Origin: Candidatus Rifleibacteriota bacterium
Lineage (GTDB): Bacteria > Riflebacteria > Ozemobacteria > Ozemobacterales > Ozemobacteraceae
Direction: 5' to 3'
DNA length: 13,721 nucleotides
NCBI GenBank assembly: GCA_029565415.1
Contig: JAKQOH010000022.1
Location: forward strand, 1 to 13,721
The notes beneath the pieces were generated by a model, which was not told the origin of the DNA, made no database searches, and saw only the letters and a program-made list of their open reading frames with translations. The translations under genes were made by a program, and so were the position numbers. Positions 1 to 6,398 of this stretch are shown here, piece after piece; the stretch's first letter is position 1; each line of letters starts with the position of its first letter.

Positions 1-155
1 TTCTTCTTGCCGCAGGTGAGCTTCAGCACCATGTGGCCGAGCGAGGCGGCGAAGACGCCGGAAACCGCCGAGACACAGCCGCCGCCCGGGGCGAACGAAT
101 CCGATGCGACGTCCTCGCAGAAAGCGCGCAGGGATTTCGACAGCATGCGTTCCAT
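1..155 (-). CDS. fchA: Cyclodeaminase / methenyl-THF cyclohydrolase family protein (partial, C-terminus outside window)
   Basis: Only the first 51 codons are present; the rest lies beyond the left edge. The visible protein begins MERMLSKSLRAFCEDVASDS and continues with APGGGCVSAVSG, then a small-residue helix ending in CGKK. The short N-terminal helix, the PGGG turn and the following helix are characteristic of the formiminotransferase-cyclodeaminase C-terminal family (FTCD_C). That family includes the cyclodeaminase domain of FTCD and the clostridial-type stand-alone FchA. Members convert formimino-THF or methenyl-THF in cytosolic one-carbon metabolism. The ATG at 155 is preferred because AAGGAG (162-167) lies 6 nt upstream; a second ATG lies at 146. 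The gene is 40 nt downstream of the flavoprotein gene on the same strand, so the two are probably co-transcribed. Deaminase and cyclohydrolase cannot be told apart from the N-terminus. Confidence 0.75.
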   Translation of the reverse strand, partial: MERMLSKSLRAFCEDVASDSFAPGGGCVSAVSGVFAASLGHMVLKLTCGKK

Positions 156-161
156 GGAAAA

Positions 162-167
162 CTCCTT
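162..167 (-). promoter_or_regulatory. Shine-Dalgarno of the FchA-like gene
   Basis: The minus strand reads AAGGAG 6 nt before the ATG at 155. It decides the start over the in-frame ATG at 146. It also contrasts with the gene upstream in the same unit, which has no such site. Confidence 0.75.
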
Positions 168-195
168 CGTGAGCGAGTGTTTGTAGCGTTATATA

Positions 196-885
196 TTATT
201 CGAAATCGAATGAAACGCCGCGCGCCGCCGCTTCCTCGCGGGCCAGATCCGTCACGAGCGCGCCGCGCGGAACGCGGATCGGCTGGAGGGCGGCTTCGGC
301 GAGGAGCACGTCATCGCGGGTGATCACGGCCCGGCCCGTCGCCGGCACCATGCGTTCGGCGGCGCGGCGCGTGCGGATCACGGCGGCGACGGCCGCGGAG
401 AGGGTTTCCGGGGTGAACTCCCGGATGGTCCCGCCGAGAAGCTGGTCCCAATGGCGGCGGTATACCTTGATCAGATGCGGATTGAACGAGGCATCGGGAG
501 CGGGAACGGCCCGCCCGTCGAGCAGAAGGGGAAGGCCATGCCCGGCCGCCTCGGCGAGGAGCCGCGAGGGGAACGAGTCGCGCAGCCCGAGCGCGACCTT
601 GGCCAGCGTGTTCAGGCTCAGGGGGGAAACCACGACGAGATCGAACCGGCCGAGGCCACCGATCAGCTCGTCCGCCTCGTGCGCGCAGAACACGCGGGCC
701 TGAGGGGCCAGGCGGCGGAGCAGGCCGGCTTCCTGGGCCGAATGCGAAAGGGCGACTTCCCAGGGGGCGAGACCCGGAACGGCCGGCAGTTCCTCCCATG
801 GGTCGACCTGTCGCCCCGGCTCGGGGCGGCAGCAGACGAGAAGCGGTTTGAGCGGCGCGCGGCCGGATTCGTGCGGTTGCATCAT
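196..885 (-). CDS. Flavoprotein-family (PF02441-like) protein
   Basis: This is a 229-aa soluble protein. Its recognisable core is FDLVVVSPLSLNTLAKVALG (about residues 81-100) followed by LRDSFPSRLL. The pattern 'hydrophobic strand, (A/S)P-x-(S/T)-x-NT-(L/I)-AK-(V/L)-A-x-G-(I/L)-x-D' is the FMN-site signature of the flavoprotein fold shared by phosphopantothenoylcysteine decarboxylase, UbiX, dipicolinate synthase subunit B and archaeoflavoprotein/DmrB-like reductases. A short strand (LPLLLDGRAVP) follows, as in those folds. The N-terminus (LLVCCRPEPGRQ) lacks the usual glycine-rich GxSGA or GSIAAYK loop, so it is not a canonical CoaBC or UbiX and substrate and reaction are unknown. Start codons at 885 and 882 are adjacent and neither has a Shine-Dalgarno; a strong promoter lies 14 nt upstream. 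The FchA-like gene follows after 40 nt, suggesting a shared folate or pterin role (inference). Confidence 0.7.
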   Translation of the reverse strand: MMQPHESGRAPLKPLLVCCRPEPGRQVDPWEELPAVPGLAPWEVALSHSAQEAGLLRRLAPQARVFCAHEADELIGGLGRFDLVVVSPLSLNTLAKVALGLRDSFPSRLLAEAAGHGLPLLLDGRAVPAPDASFNPHLIKVYRRHWDQLLGGTIREFTPETLSAAVAAVIRTRRAAERMVPATGRAVITRDDVLLAEAALQPIRVPRGALVTDLAREEAAARGVSFDFE

Positions 886-899
886 GGTTCGACTTCGCG

Positions 900-928
900 A
901 GAATACCCTTTCCCCGGCGTTCCGTCAA
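900..928 (-). promoter_or_regulatory. Sigma70-like promoter for the flavoprotein-FchA unit
   Basis: On the minus strand, TTGACG (928-923) is followed by a 17-nt spacer and TATTCT (905-900). The predicted transcription start is about 893, only some 8 nt before the ATG at 885. That leaves no room for a normal ribosome-binding site. A perfect 8-bp palindrome AACCGGTT (927-934) overlaps the -35 edge and could be an operator half-site, though it is short. Confidence 0.65.
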
Positions 929-1007
929 CCGGTTACACCGTTTATGGAGCATCATCGACGTTTTTCCCCTTCGGGCAAAGAAGATTCTCCCCATTCCGTC
1001 AGAAATA

Positions 1008-1016
1008 TGCTATAGT
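1008..1016 (+). promoter_or_regulatory. Extended -10 promoter for dapA-cdaA-cdaR (candidate)
   Basis: TGCTATAGT gives an extended -10 (TG at 1008-1009, TATAGT at 1011-1016) in the divergent region. No good -35 is visible at 16-18 nt, which is tolerated for extended -10 promoters. The predicted start near 1023 gives a leader of about 60 nt. The leader begins at or inside a short GC hairpin: GGCGGC, 2 nt, GCCGCC at 1021-1034. Confidence 0.45.
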
Positions 1017-1071
1017 TTGCGGCGGCTGGCCGCCGTTGTCGGCGCCTGCCGATCCGCACCGCCGCCGCGAT

Positions 1072-1077
1072 GGGAGG
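1072..1077 (+). promoter_or_regulatory. Shine-Dalgarno of dapA
   Basis: GGGAGG lies 6 nt before the ATG at 1084. It fixes the true start within a much longer open frame that runs back to about 451 antisense to the flavoprotein gene. Confidence 0.75.
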
Positions 1078-1083
1078 TCCGAG

Positions 1084-1974
1084 ATGCCGCGCACCACGTT
1101 CCAGGGCTCATGGGCGGCCCTGGTCACCCCGTTCCATGATGGACAGATCGATCTCGATGCCCTGTACCGTCTTCTCGATCTGCATCTTGCCGCCGGCACC
1201 GACGGCCTCGTGATCTCGGGCACGACCGGTGAGTCCGCGACTCTGACCGGCGACGAGAAGATCCGCCTGATGGAGACCGTCGCGGGCCGCGTGACCGGAA
1301 AGATCGGCCTCATGTTCGGAACCGGCGGCAACAGCACTGCCGCCGCCGTCGAGATGACCCGCCGCGCCGAAAGCCTCGGCGCCGACTCGGTTCTCGTCGT
1401 CACCCCCTACTACAACAAACCCACGCCTGCCGGCCAGATCGCGCATTACCAGGCCGTCGCCGCCGCCACGAAGCTGCCCGTCCTGCTGTACAACGTGCCC
1501 GGCCGCACCGGCACCAACATGACCGCCGCGACCGTTCTCGAGCTCGCGAAGGTCCCGAACATCCGCGGCATCAAGGAAGCGTCCGGCAATATAGAACAGG
1601 CTATGGATATTCTGCGCGCCGCTCCGGCCGGCTTCGAGCTGGTTTCCGGCGAGGACGCCCTGAACCTGCCGCTGATGGCCGTCGGGGCCCGCGGCACGAT
1701 CTCGGTGACGGCCAACGTCGCTCCCCGCCTGATGAAGGAGTTCGTCGACGCGGCCCTCCGCAACACCTGGGATGAAGCCCGCCGCCGCCACTTCGAGCTG
1801 CTCGATCTGCACCGGGCGATGTTCTACGAGTCGAATCCGATCCCCTGCAAGACCGCCCTTGCCCTGATGGGCCTCATCCGCGACGAGTTCCGCCTGCCGC
1901 TGGTGCCCGCCACGGGCTCAACCCGCGACCGCCTCGCCGTCGTCCTCGAAAAGCTGGGGCTGCTCCCCTCCTGA
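1084..1974 (+). CDS. dapA: 4-hydroxy-tetrahydrodipicolinate synthase (DapA)
   Basis: This 296-aa cytosolic TIM-barrel aldolase condenses pyruvate with L-aspartate-4-semialdehyde, the first committed step to diaminopimelate and lysine. Key motifs are all present: GTTGES at residues 46-51 (T47 and T48 of the active site), VVTPYYNKP with Y110, LLYNVPGRTG with Y136 and R141, and GIKEASGN with the Schiff-base K164. Each is offset by +3 from the E. coli T44/Y107/Y133/R138/K161 set, so the site is complete. The length matches the family (about 290-300 aa), which confirms the ATG at 1084. Other members of the N-acetylneuraminate lyase superfamily are possible in principle, but the full DHDPS residue set makes DapA the best call. 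cdaA follows after 16 nt, so it leads a dapA-cdaA-cdaR unit; no dapB is visible nearby. Confidence 0.95.
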   Translation: MPRTTFQGSWAALVTPFHDGQIDLDALYRLLDLHLAAGTDGLVISGTTGESATLTGDEKIRLMETVAGRVTGKIGLMFGTGGNSTAAAVEMTRRAESLGADSVLVVTPYYNKPTPAGQIAHYQAVAAATKLPVLLYNVPGRTGTNMTAATVLELAKVPNIRGIKEASGNIEQAMDILRAAPAGFELVSGEDALNLPLMAVGARGTISVTANVAPRLMKEFVDAALRNTWDEARRRHFELLDLHRAMFYESNPIPCKTALALMGLIRDEFRLPLVPATGSTRDRLAVVLEKLGLLPS

Positions 1975-1990
1975 CCCGGATCGAACCGCA

Positions 1991-2803
1991 ATGACCGTTT
2001 TCCAGTTCATCGTCTCCGTCCTGCGCGATCTCACGCTGATCGACCTCCTCGACGTGACGATCGTCGGCTGGGGTATCTACCGGGTGCTCCTGCTCATCGA
2101 GGGAACCCGGGCGTTCAACCTGCTCAAGGGGCTCGGGTTCATCATCCTGCTCCTGATGTTCACCAAGGATCTCGATTTCCACGCGCTGAACTGGGTCCTC
2201 TCGAATACCCTTCCCACCGGCTTCCTCGCCCTCGTGGTCATCTTCCAGCCCGAACTGCGGCGCGCCCTCGAGGACATCGGCCGCGGCGGCTTCCTGTCGG
2301 AGCAGAACGCGAATCCTGAGAACATCCCCGAGCTCGTCGAGGAGTTGGCGAAAACGATCGATGCCTGCGCGAAAAAGCGTATCGGCGCCCTCATCGTCAT
2401 CGAGCAGGACATCGGCCTCAAGGACTTCATCGACAAGGGCGTCCCGCTCCACAGCGTCCTCACCTCGGAGCTCCTCAGCACGATCTTCCTGCCGTTCACC
2501 CCGCTGCACGACGGGGCCGTGATCGTGAAGGGCGGTGCCGTCGAGGCGGCGAGCTGCTTCCTGCCCATTTCCCAGAACCCCGATCTCGCCCGCGAAGTGG
2601 GAACCCGCCACCGGGCCGCCGTTGGCATCACCGAGATCACGGATGCCCTCGCGCTCATCGTCAGCGAGGAGACGGGGACGATCTCGTTCGCGAAAGGCGG
2701 CAAACTCGTGCGCGATCTGAACGGGGACAAGGTGCGCGACCTGGTGCGGGCCGCGCTGAAACGCGTCATCAAGGACCGGCGGCTGCTGTCGCCGCTGAAG
2801 TGA
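1991..2803 (+). CDS. cdaA: Membrane diadenylate cyclase CdaA
   Basis: This 270-aa protein makes c-di-AMP from two ATP. Three hydrophobic segments occupy roughly residues 15-36, 43-57 and 66-86, as in CdaA/YbbP. The DAC domain follows (about 100-255), with the catalytic DGA motif in PLHDGAVIV (D174-G175-A176), the RHR motif in GTRHRAA (206-208) and SEETG (225-229). All expected active-site residues are present and the length is typical of CdaA, not the larger DisA. The start has no obvious Shine-Dalgarno; translation may depend on coupling to dapA 16 nt upstream. cdaR begins 4 nt after its stop. c-di-AMP controls potassium and osmolyte uptake and cell-wall homeostasis in known systems; the link to dapA here fits the cell-wall side (inference). 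Confidence 0.95.
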   Translation: MTVFQFIVSVLRDLTLIDLLDVTIVGWGIYRVLLLIEGTRAFNLLKGLGFIILLLMFTKDLDFHALNWVLSNTLPTGFLALVVIFQPELRRALEDIGRGGFLSEQNANPENIPELVEELAKTIDACAKKRIGALIVIEQDIGLKDFIDKGVPLHSVLTSELLSTIFLPFTPLHDGAVIVKGGAVEAASCFLPISQNPDLAREVGTRHRAAVGITEITDALALIVSEETGTISFAKGGKLVRDLNGDKVRDLVRAALKRVIKDRRLLSPLK

Positions 2804-2807
2804 TACC

Positions 2808-4022
2808 ATGCGCATCAATCTCAAACTCATCACGGTTCTGCTCGCCATCGCCCTCTGGACCTACGTGAACATCATCATTTCGCCGGTCATCCGGCGGACG
2901 GTGAAGGCCCGGGTCGAGTATCGCAACATCCCGCAACTGATGCGCGTTCTGCCTGAGCGGGCCGAAGCCGAGATCGTTCTGACGGGAACCCGCCGCGACT
3001 TCATCATCGCCAACCGCGACCTCGTCCAGCTCAGCGTCGATCTCTACACGCTCCGACCCGGCACCGCGATGGTGCCGGTGAAGGTGACGACCCCGCCCGG
3101 CCTCACCGTCGTTTCGATCAAACCCGCCCAGATCGAGGTGACCGGCGAAACCCTGATCCGCCGCGAACTCGACGTTTCGGCTGAGGTCCGGGGCCAGGCC
3201 GACGAGGGATTCCTTGCCGATCTTCCCGTGCTGACCCCGCGCCGCGTCGTCATCGAAGGGCCGCGTGACCAGGTCGAGAAGATCGCCGCCGCCCAGGTGG
3301 CGGTCCAGTTGAACGAGGCCCGGAACTCGCTCACCGAAAGCTGCCGCGTCACGCTGGTCGCCACGTCCGGCGAAGCCGTCGACAACGTCCGGGTGATCCC
3401 CGAAAAGGTGAATGTCGACATCACCGTGAAAGCCGGGTACCCGGCACGGGTCATCCCGGTCAAACCCCATTTCATCAACAAACCCCCGGAAGGCCTGCGT
3501 CTCGAGGGATTCGACATCGACCCGCCCGACGTGGCCGTGAGCGGCCCCGGCCGGATTCTCGAGCAGACGACGGAAATCCTCACCCTGCCGATCGACCTGG
3601 CCCAACTGTCCGCCTCGGCCAGCCTCACGGCGCTCATCAAGCCGCCCGTCGAATCCCTGCGCGTGGCCGGCTCAGGCACCGTCAACGTGAAGGTGCGCCT
3701 CGCGCCGTCCCCGGTCACGCGGCAGATCGACGGGCTGCCGCTCACGCTCAAAAACTCGGCCAACCAGCACTGCCTGGTCACCCCTTCCAGTTACACCGTG
3801 ATCCTGCGCGGTTTCGTCGAGCAGCTCGACAAGGTGTCGACGGCCGACATGAACATCGTGCTCGACATCCGGAAAATGGCACCGGGAAGCTACTCGGTGA
3901 ACCTGCCCTGCCCGGTCGGAATCCCCGAAAAGATCGAGGTGATCCAGATCCAGCCCGCCTCGGTCCAGATCGAGGTCACGGAAATCGCCCCCGACGCCCA
4001 ACGGCCGCCCGACGGACCGTGA
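2808..4022 (+). CDS. cdaR: CdaR/YbbR-domain regulator of diadenylate cyclase
   Basis: This 404-aa protein has one N-terminal transmembrane anchor (KLITVLLAIALWTYVNIII, about residues 6-24) and then an extracytoplasmic region of about four YbbR repeats, roughly at 28-113, 117-207, 212-298 and 303-391. Repeats end in similar strands: IKPAQIEVTGE, VIPEKVNVDITV, GTVNVKVRL and IQPASVQIEVTEI. In Gram-positives the YbbR protein binds CdaA and modulates its activity; the 4-nt gap and shared order support the same partnership here. The C-terminus is a short Pro/Asp-rich tail. The usual third gene of the Firmicutes locus, glmM, is missing; the next gene is a HEAT-repeat protein with its own promoter 14 nt after this stop. 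The topology is predicted by eye. Confidence 0.9.
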   Translation: MRINLKLITVLLAIALWTYVNIIISPVIRRTVKARVEYRNIPQLMRVLPERAEAEIVLTGTRRDFIIANRDLVQLSVDLYTLRPGTAMVPVKVTTPPGLTVVSIKPAQIEVTGETLIRRELDVSAEVRGQADEGFLADLPVLTPRRVVIEGPRDQVEKIAAAQVAVQLNEARNSLTESCRVTLVATSGEAVDNVRVIPEKVNVDITVKAGYPARVIPVKPHFINKPPEGLRLEGFDIDPPDVAVSGPGRILEQTTEILTLPIDLAQLSASASLTALIKPPVESLRVAGSGTVNVKVRLAPSPVTRQIDGLPLTLKNSANQHCLVTPSSYTVILRGFVEQLDKVSTADMNIVLDIRKMAPGSYSVNLPCPVGIPEKIEVIQIQPASVQIEVTEIAPDAQRPPDGP

Positions 4023-4035
4023 CGCGCCATGCCCG

Positions 4036-4064
4036 TTGACTTGGAAAATCCCCGCTGGTATGAA
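4036..4064 (+). promoter_or_regulatory. Sigma70-like promoter for the HEAT-dprA-smg unit, giving a near-leaderless start
   Basis: TTGACT (4036-4041), a 17-nt spacer and TATGAA (4059-4064) lie in the 51-nt gap after cdaR. The expected transcription start is 4071-4072, two or three nt before the ATG at 4074. There is no Shine-Dalgarno between promoter and start codon, so the mRNA would be essentially leaderless. Confidence 0.7.
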
Positions 4065-4073
4065 TAGAGCCGC

Positions 4074-6398
4074 ATGGATCCATACACACAGAAACTGATC
4101 GAGTCTTTCCCGCTCGCCAACAAGGAGCGCAAGGTCGAGCTGATCGAGGAGATCGGCCGCGGCCGCAGCGACGCTGCCCTCCAGTTCATGATCAACGCCC
4201 TCGGGGACGAACACTGGATCGTCCGGAAAACGGCCGCCGACCAGATCTACGCGTATCAGGACGCGGCTTTGCCGGCACTTTCCGCCGCGATCAACTCGTA
4301 CAGCGAGGACATCCAGCACTGGGCCCTGCAGGTGCTGTGCCGCTTCGGCAGCAAGGGAACGCCTTCCATCCTGCGCGCCGTAAAGAGCACGAACCACGAC
4401 GTGCGCTACTTCGCGGCCGCCGCCCTGGGCGATCTGCGCGAGCCGATGGGCGTTACGGCGCTGATCCGGCTGCTCGGCGACGAGAAATGGCCGGTGCGGA
4501 AAGCCGCAGCCGAGGCCCTGTCGAAGTTCGGCGAGGAGATCATCCCCTCCCTCGAGCAGGTGATGAACAAGACGGCCGACGAGGACGTGCGGTTCTGGGC
4601 GATCAAGACGCTCGGCCGGCTCGGGCCCAAGGCCCAGAAGATCCTGCTCGAATCGCTCCGCGCCGGCGACAAGCAGATGCGCTACGTCATCGCCTCGGCG
4701 CTCGGCGAGTCGGGGGACACGCGCGTCATCCGCGTGCTGATCGAGTCGCTGGCCGATCCCGACTGGACGATCCGCAAAAGCGCCACCCAGGCACTCGCCG
4801 ATATCGGCGGGAACGCGGTCGATCCCATGATCGAAGCCCTCCAGGAGCCCAACGAGGAGATCCGCGACGGCTGCCTGATCGCCCTCGTGCGCATCGGAGA
4901 CCGCGGTCTGACGCGGCTGTTCGCCTTCGTCGAGGGCGGCGACGACAATCAGCGGTATCTCGTGCGCAAGGGGCTCGTCAAGCTCGGTTCGCGGGTCGTC
5001 GAGCCGCTCATCCGCTTCTTCCGGAACGGGAAGCCTGAAGTGATGAGCTTCTGCGCGGCTGCTCTCGGCGAGATCGCCAGCCCCAAAGCCGTGCCCGTGC
5101 TCATCGAGGGCCTCTCGAGCAGCTCGTGGAACGTTCGGCGCAGTTGTGCCTACGCGCTCACCGAAGTCGGCGAGAAAGGCGTGGACCGCATTGCCGAGGC
5201 GCTCAACAGCCAGAACGACGACGTGCGGTACTGGGTCACGCGCATTCTCGAATCGATCGGCGAGGGGGGCATGCCCTATCTCGTCAAGGCGCTGAACGAC
5301 AAGAGCAAGAATATCCGGTATTTCGCCGCCAAGGCGCTGGGCGGCTCCTCCAACCCCGATGTCATCCGCGACCTGATCAAATCGCTTGCCGACCCGTCCT
5401 GGAGCGTGCGGCGTGCGGCTTCGGAAAGCATCACCCGGCTCGAGAACTTCGGCGTCGACCAGCTGCTGCGCGCGATGTCCTTCGACAACGAGGATATCCG
5501 CTTCTGGATCGGCCAGATCCTTGAAAAGACCGGCCGCCAGCACCTCGACCAGATTCACGAGAACCTCCGGCTGGGGGATCGCGAGCTGCGGCTCTGCTGT
5601 TGCCAGGCCCTCGGCGTCATCGCGGATCCCTCCTCCGTCGACATTCTGATGGATGCCCTGCGTGATGAAAGCGATTGGGTGCGCATCTACGCCGCCATCG
5701 CCCTGGGCAAGATCGGTGACACGCGCGCCGTGGTGCCGCTGTTGCGGGGTCTGTCCGACCGCAACGCCGAAGTGCACCGGAACATCGGGCGTGCCTTCCG
5801 GAAGCTGGGCGCGAAAGTGTTCGAGACGATCGCGAAGTGCGTCGAGAGTGACGAGATGGTGTTGCGCCGCAACTCGGCCATCGCGATTCGCGAGCTCGCC
5901 GAGGAACGCGGGGTCGATCTGCTCGTCATGATGATGAGCGATGCCGAGGAGAAGGTGCGTCAGGCCGCCGCCGAGGCGCTTGGCCGCTTCCCGGGCCTCA
6001 AGGCGCGCACGATCCTGGGCGAGGCGCTTGCCGACAAGGCCTATGCCGTCCGGGTCGCGGCCCTGACCGCTCTCGCCGAGCATGCGGCTCCCGACTCGAT
6101 CCGCCTCATCATGGACCACATCGCCCGCACGAAGGAAGAGCGCGAGCTGCGCACGGCCAAGCGTCAGCTTGTGGCTCTCGCGCAGCGCATTCCCGCGGCA
6201 TTCATCCCGCTGTTTTCCGACGAGCACACGGCGGTGCGGACGATGGCGGCCGAAGGCCTGGTCGGGGTCGGCTTGCCGGCTCTGCCGGTGCTGAACGAGG
6301 CCGTCCAGGCCGAAGGCGCCTCCGAAACCGTGATTTTCTGGTGCAACAAGGTCATGAAGACGATCCGCAATCCCCAGGAGCCGATCGGCGATGTCTGA
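4074..6398 (+). CDS. HEAT-repeat (PBS-lyase-like) solenoid protein with three-repeat superperiod
   Basis: This 774-aa soluble protein is made almost entirely of about 24 HEAT-like helical repeats of about 30 aa, of the 'VRxxAAxALGxxG' type; I see no signal peptide or membrane segment. The repeats fall into a higher-order unit of three: type A (W-x-VRKxAAxAL), type B (D-VR-F/Y-W-x4-L) and type C (x-x-RYFAAxALG). The type A tryptophans are at 48, 139, 231, 352, 443 and 535, spaced 91, 92, 121, 91 and 92, so one extra single repeat is inserted in the middle. After about residue 560 the pattern becomes irregular. Such solenoids usually act as scaffolds; no enzyme domain is present and its partner is unknown. 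It overlaps dprA by 8 nt (ATGTCTGA), implying translational coupling with the DNA-processing genes. Confidence 0.85.
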   Translation: MDPYTQKLIESFPLANKERKVELIEEIGRGRSDAALQFMINALGDEHWIVRKTAADQIYAYQDAALPALSAAINSYSEDIQHWALQVLCRFGSKGTPSILRAVKSTNHDVRYFAAAALGDLREPMGVTALIRLLGDEKWPVRKAAAEALSKFGEEIIPSLEQVMNKTADEDVRFWAIKTLGRLGPKAQKILLESLRAGDKQMRYVIASALGESGDTRVIRVLIESLADPDWTIRKSATQALADIGGNAVDPMIEALQEPNEEIRDGCLIALVRIGDRGLTRLFAFVEGGDDNQRYLVRKGLVKLGSRVVEPLIRFFRNGKPEVMSFCAAALGEIASPKAVPVLIEGLSSSSWNVRRSCAYALTEVGEKGVDRIAEALNSQNDDVRYWVTRILESIGEGGMPYLVKALNDKSKNIRYFAAKALGGSSNPDVIRDLIKSLADPSWSVRRAASESITRLENFGVDQLLRAMSFDNEDIRFWIGQILEKTGRQHLDQIHENLRLGDRELRLCCCQALGVIADPSSVDILMDALRDESDWVRIYAAIALGKIGDTRAVVPLLRGLSDRNAEVHRNIGRAFRKLGAKVFETIAKCVESDEMVLRRNSAIAIRELAEERGVDLLVMMMSDAEEKVRQAAAEALGRFPGLKARTILGEALADKAYAVRVAALTALAEHAAPDSIRLIMDHIARTKEERELRTAKRQLVALAQRIPAAFIPLFSDEHTAVRTMAAEGLVGVGLPALPVLNEAVQAEGASETVIFWCNKVMKTIRNPQEPIGDV

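Noticed and set aside
199..210. TTCGA-AA-TCGAA inverted repeat near the flavoprotein 3' end
   Set aside because: It is short and inside the last codons of the gene. There is no T-run or spacing that would make it a terminator or operator.
33..323. Plus-strand open frame of 96 codons at the left edge
   Set aside because: It lies antisense to the FchA-like start and the flavoprotein end, has Arg-rich shadow composition and no ribosome-binding site.
971..985. CCTTCGGGC with a preceding T-run in the divergent region as a terminator
   Set aside because: The stem is only a few base pairs, and the T-run is on the wrong side for the plus strand and becomes an A-run on the minus strand.
451..1083. 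Possible 211-residue N-terminal extension of DapA in the same open frame
   Set aside because: It runs antisense to the flavoprotein gene and over the divergent promoters. DapA has normal length and a good Shine-Dalgarno from 1084.
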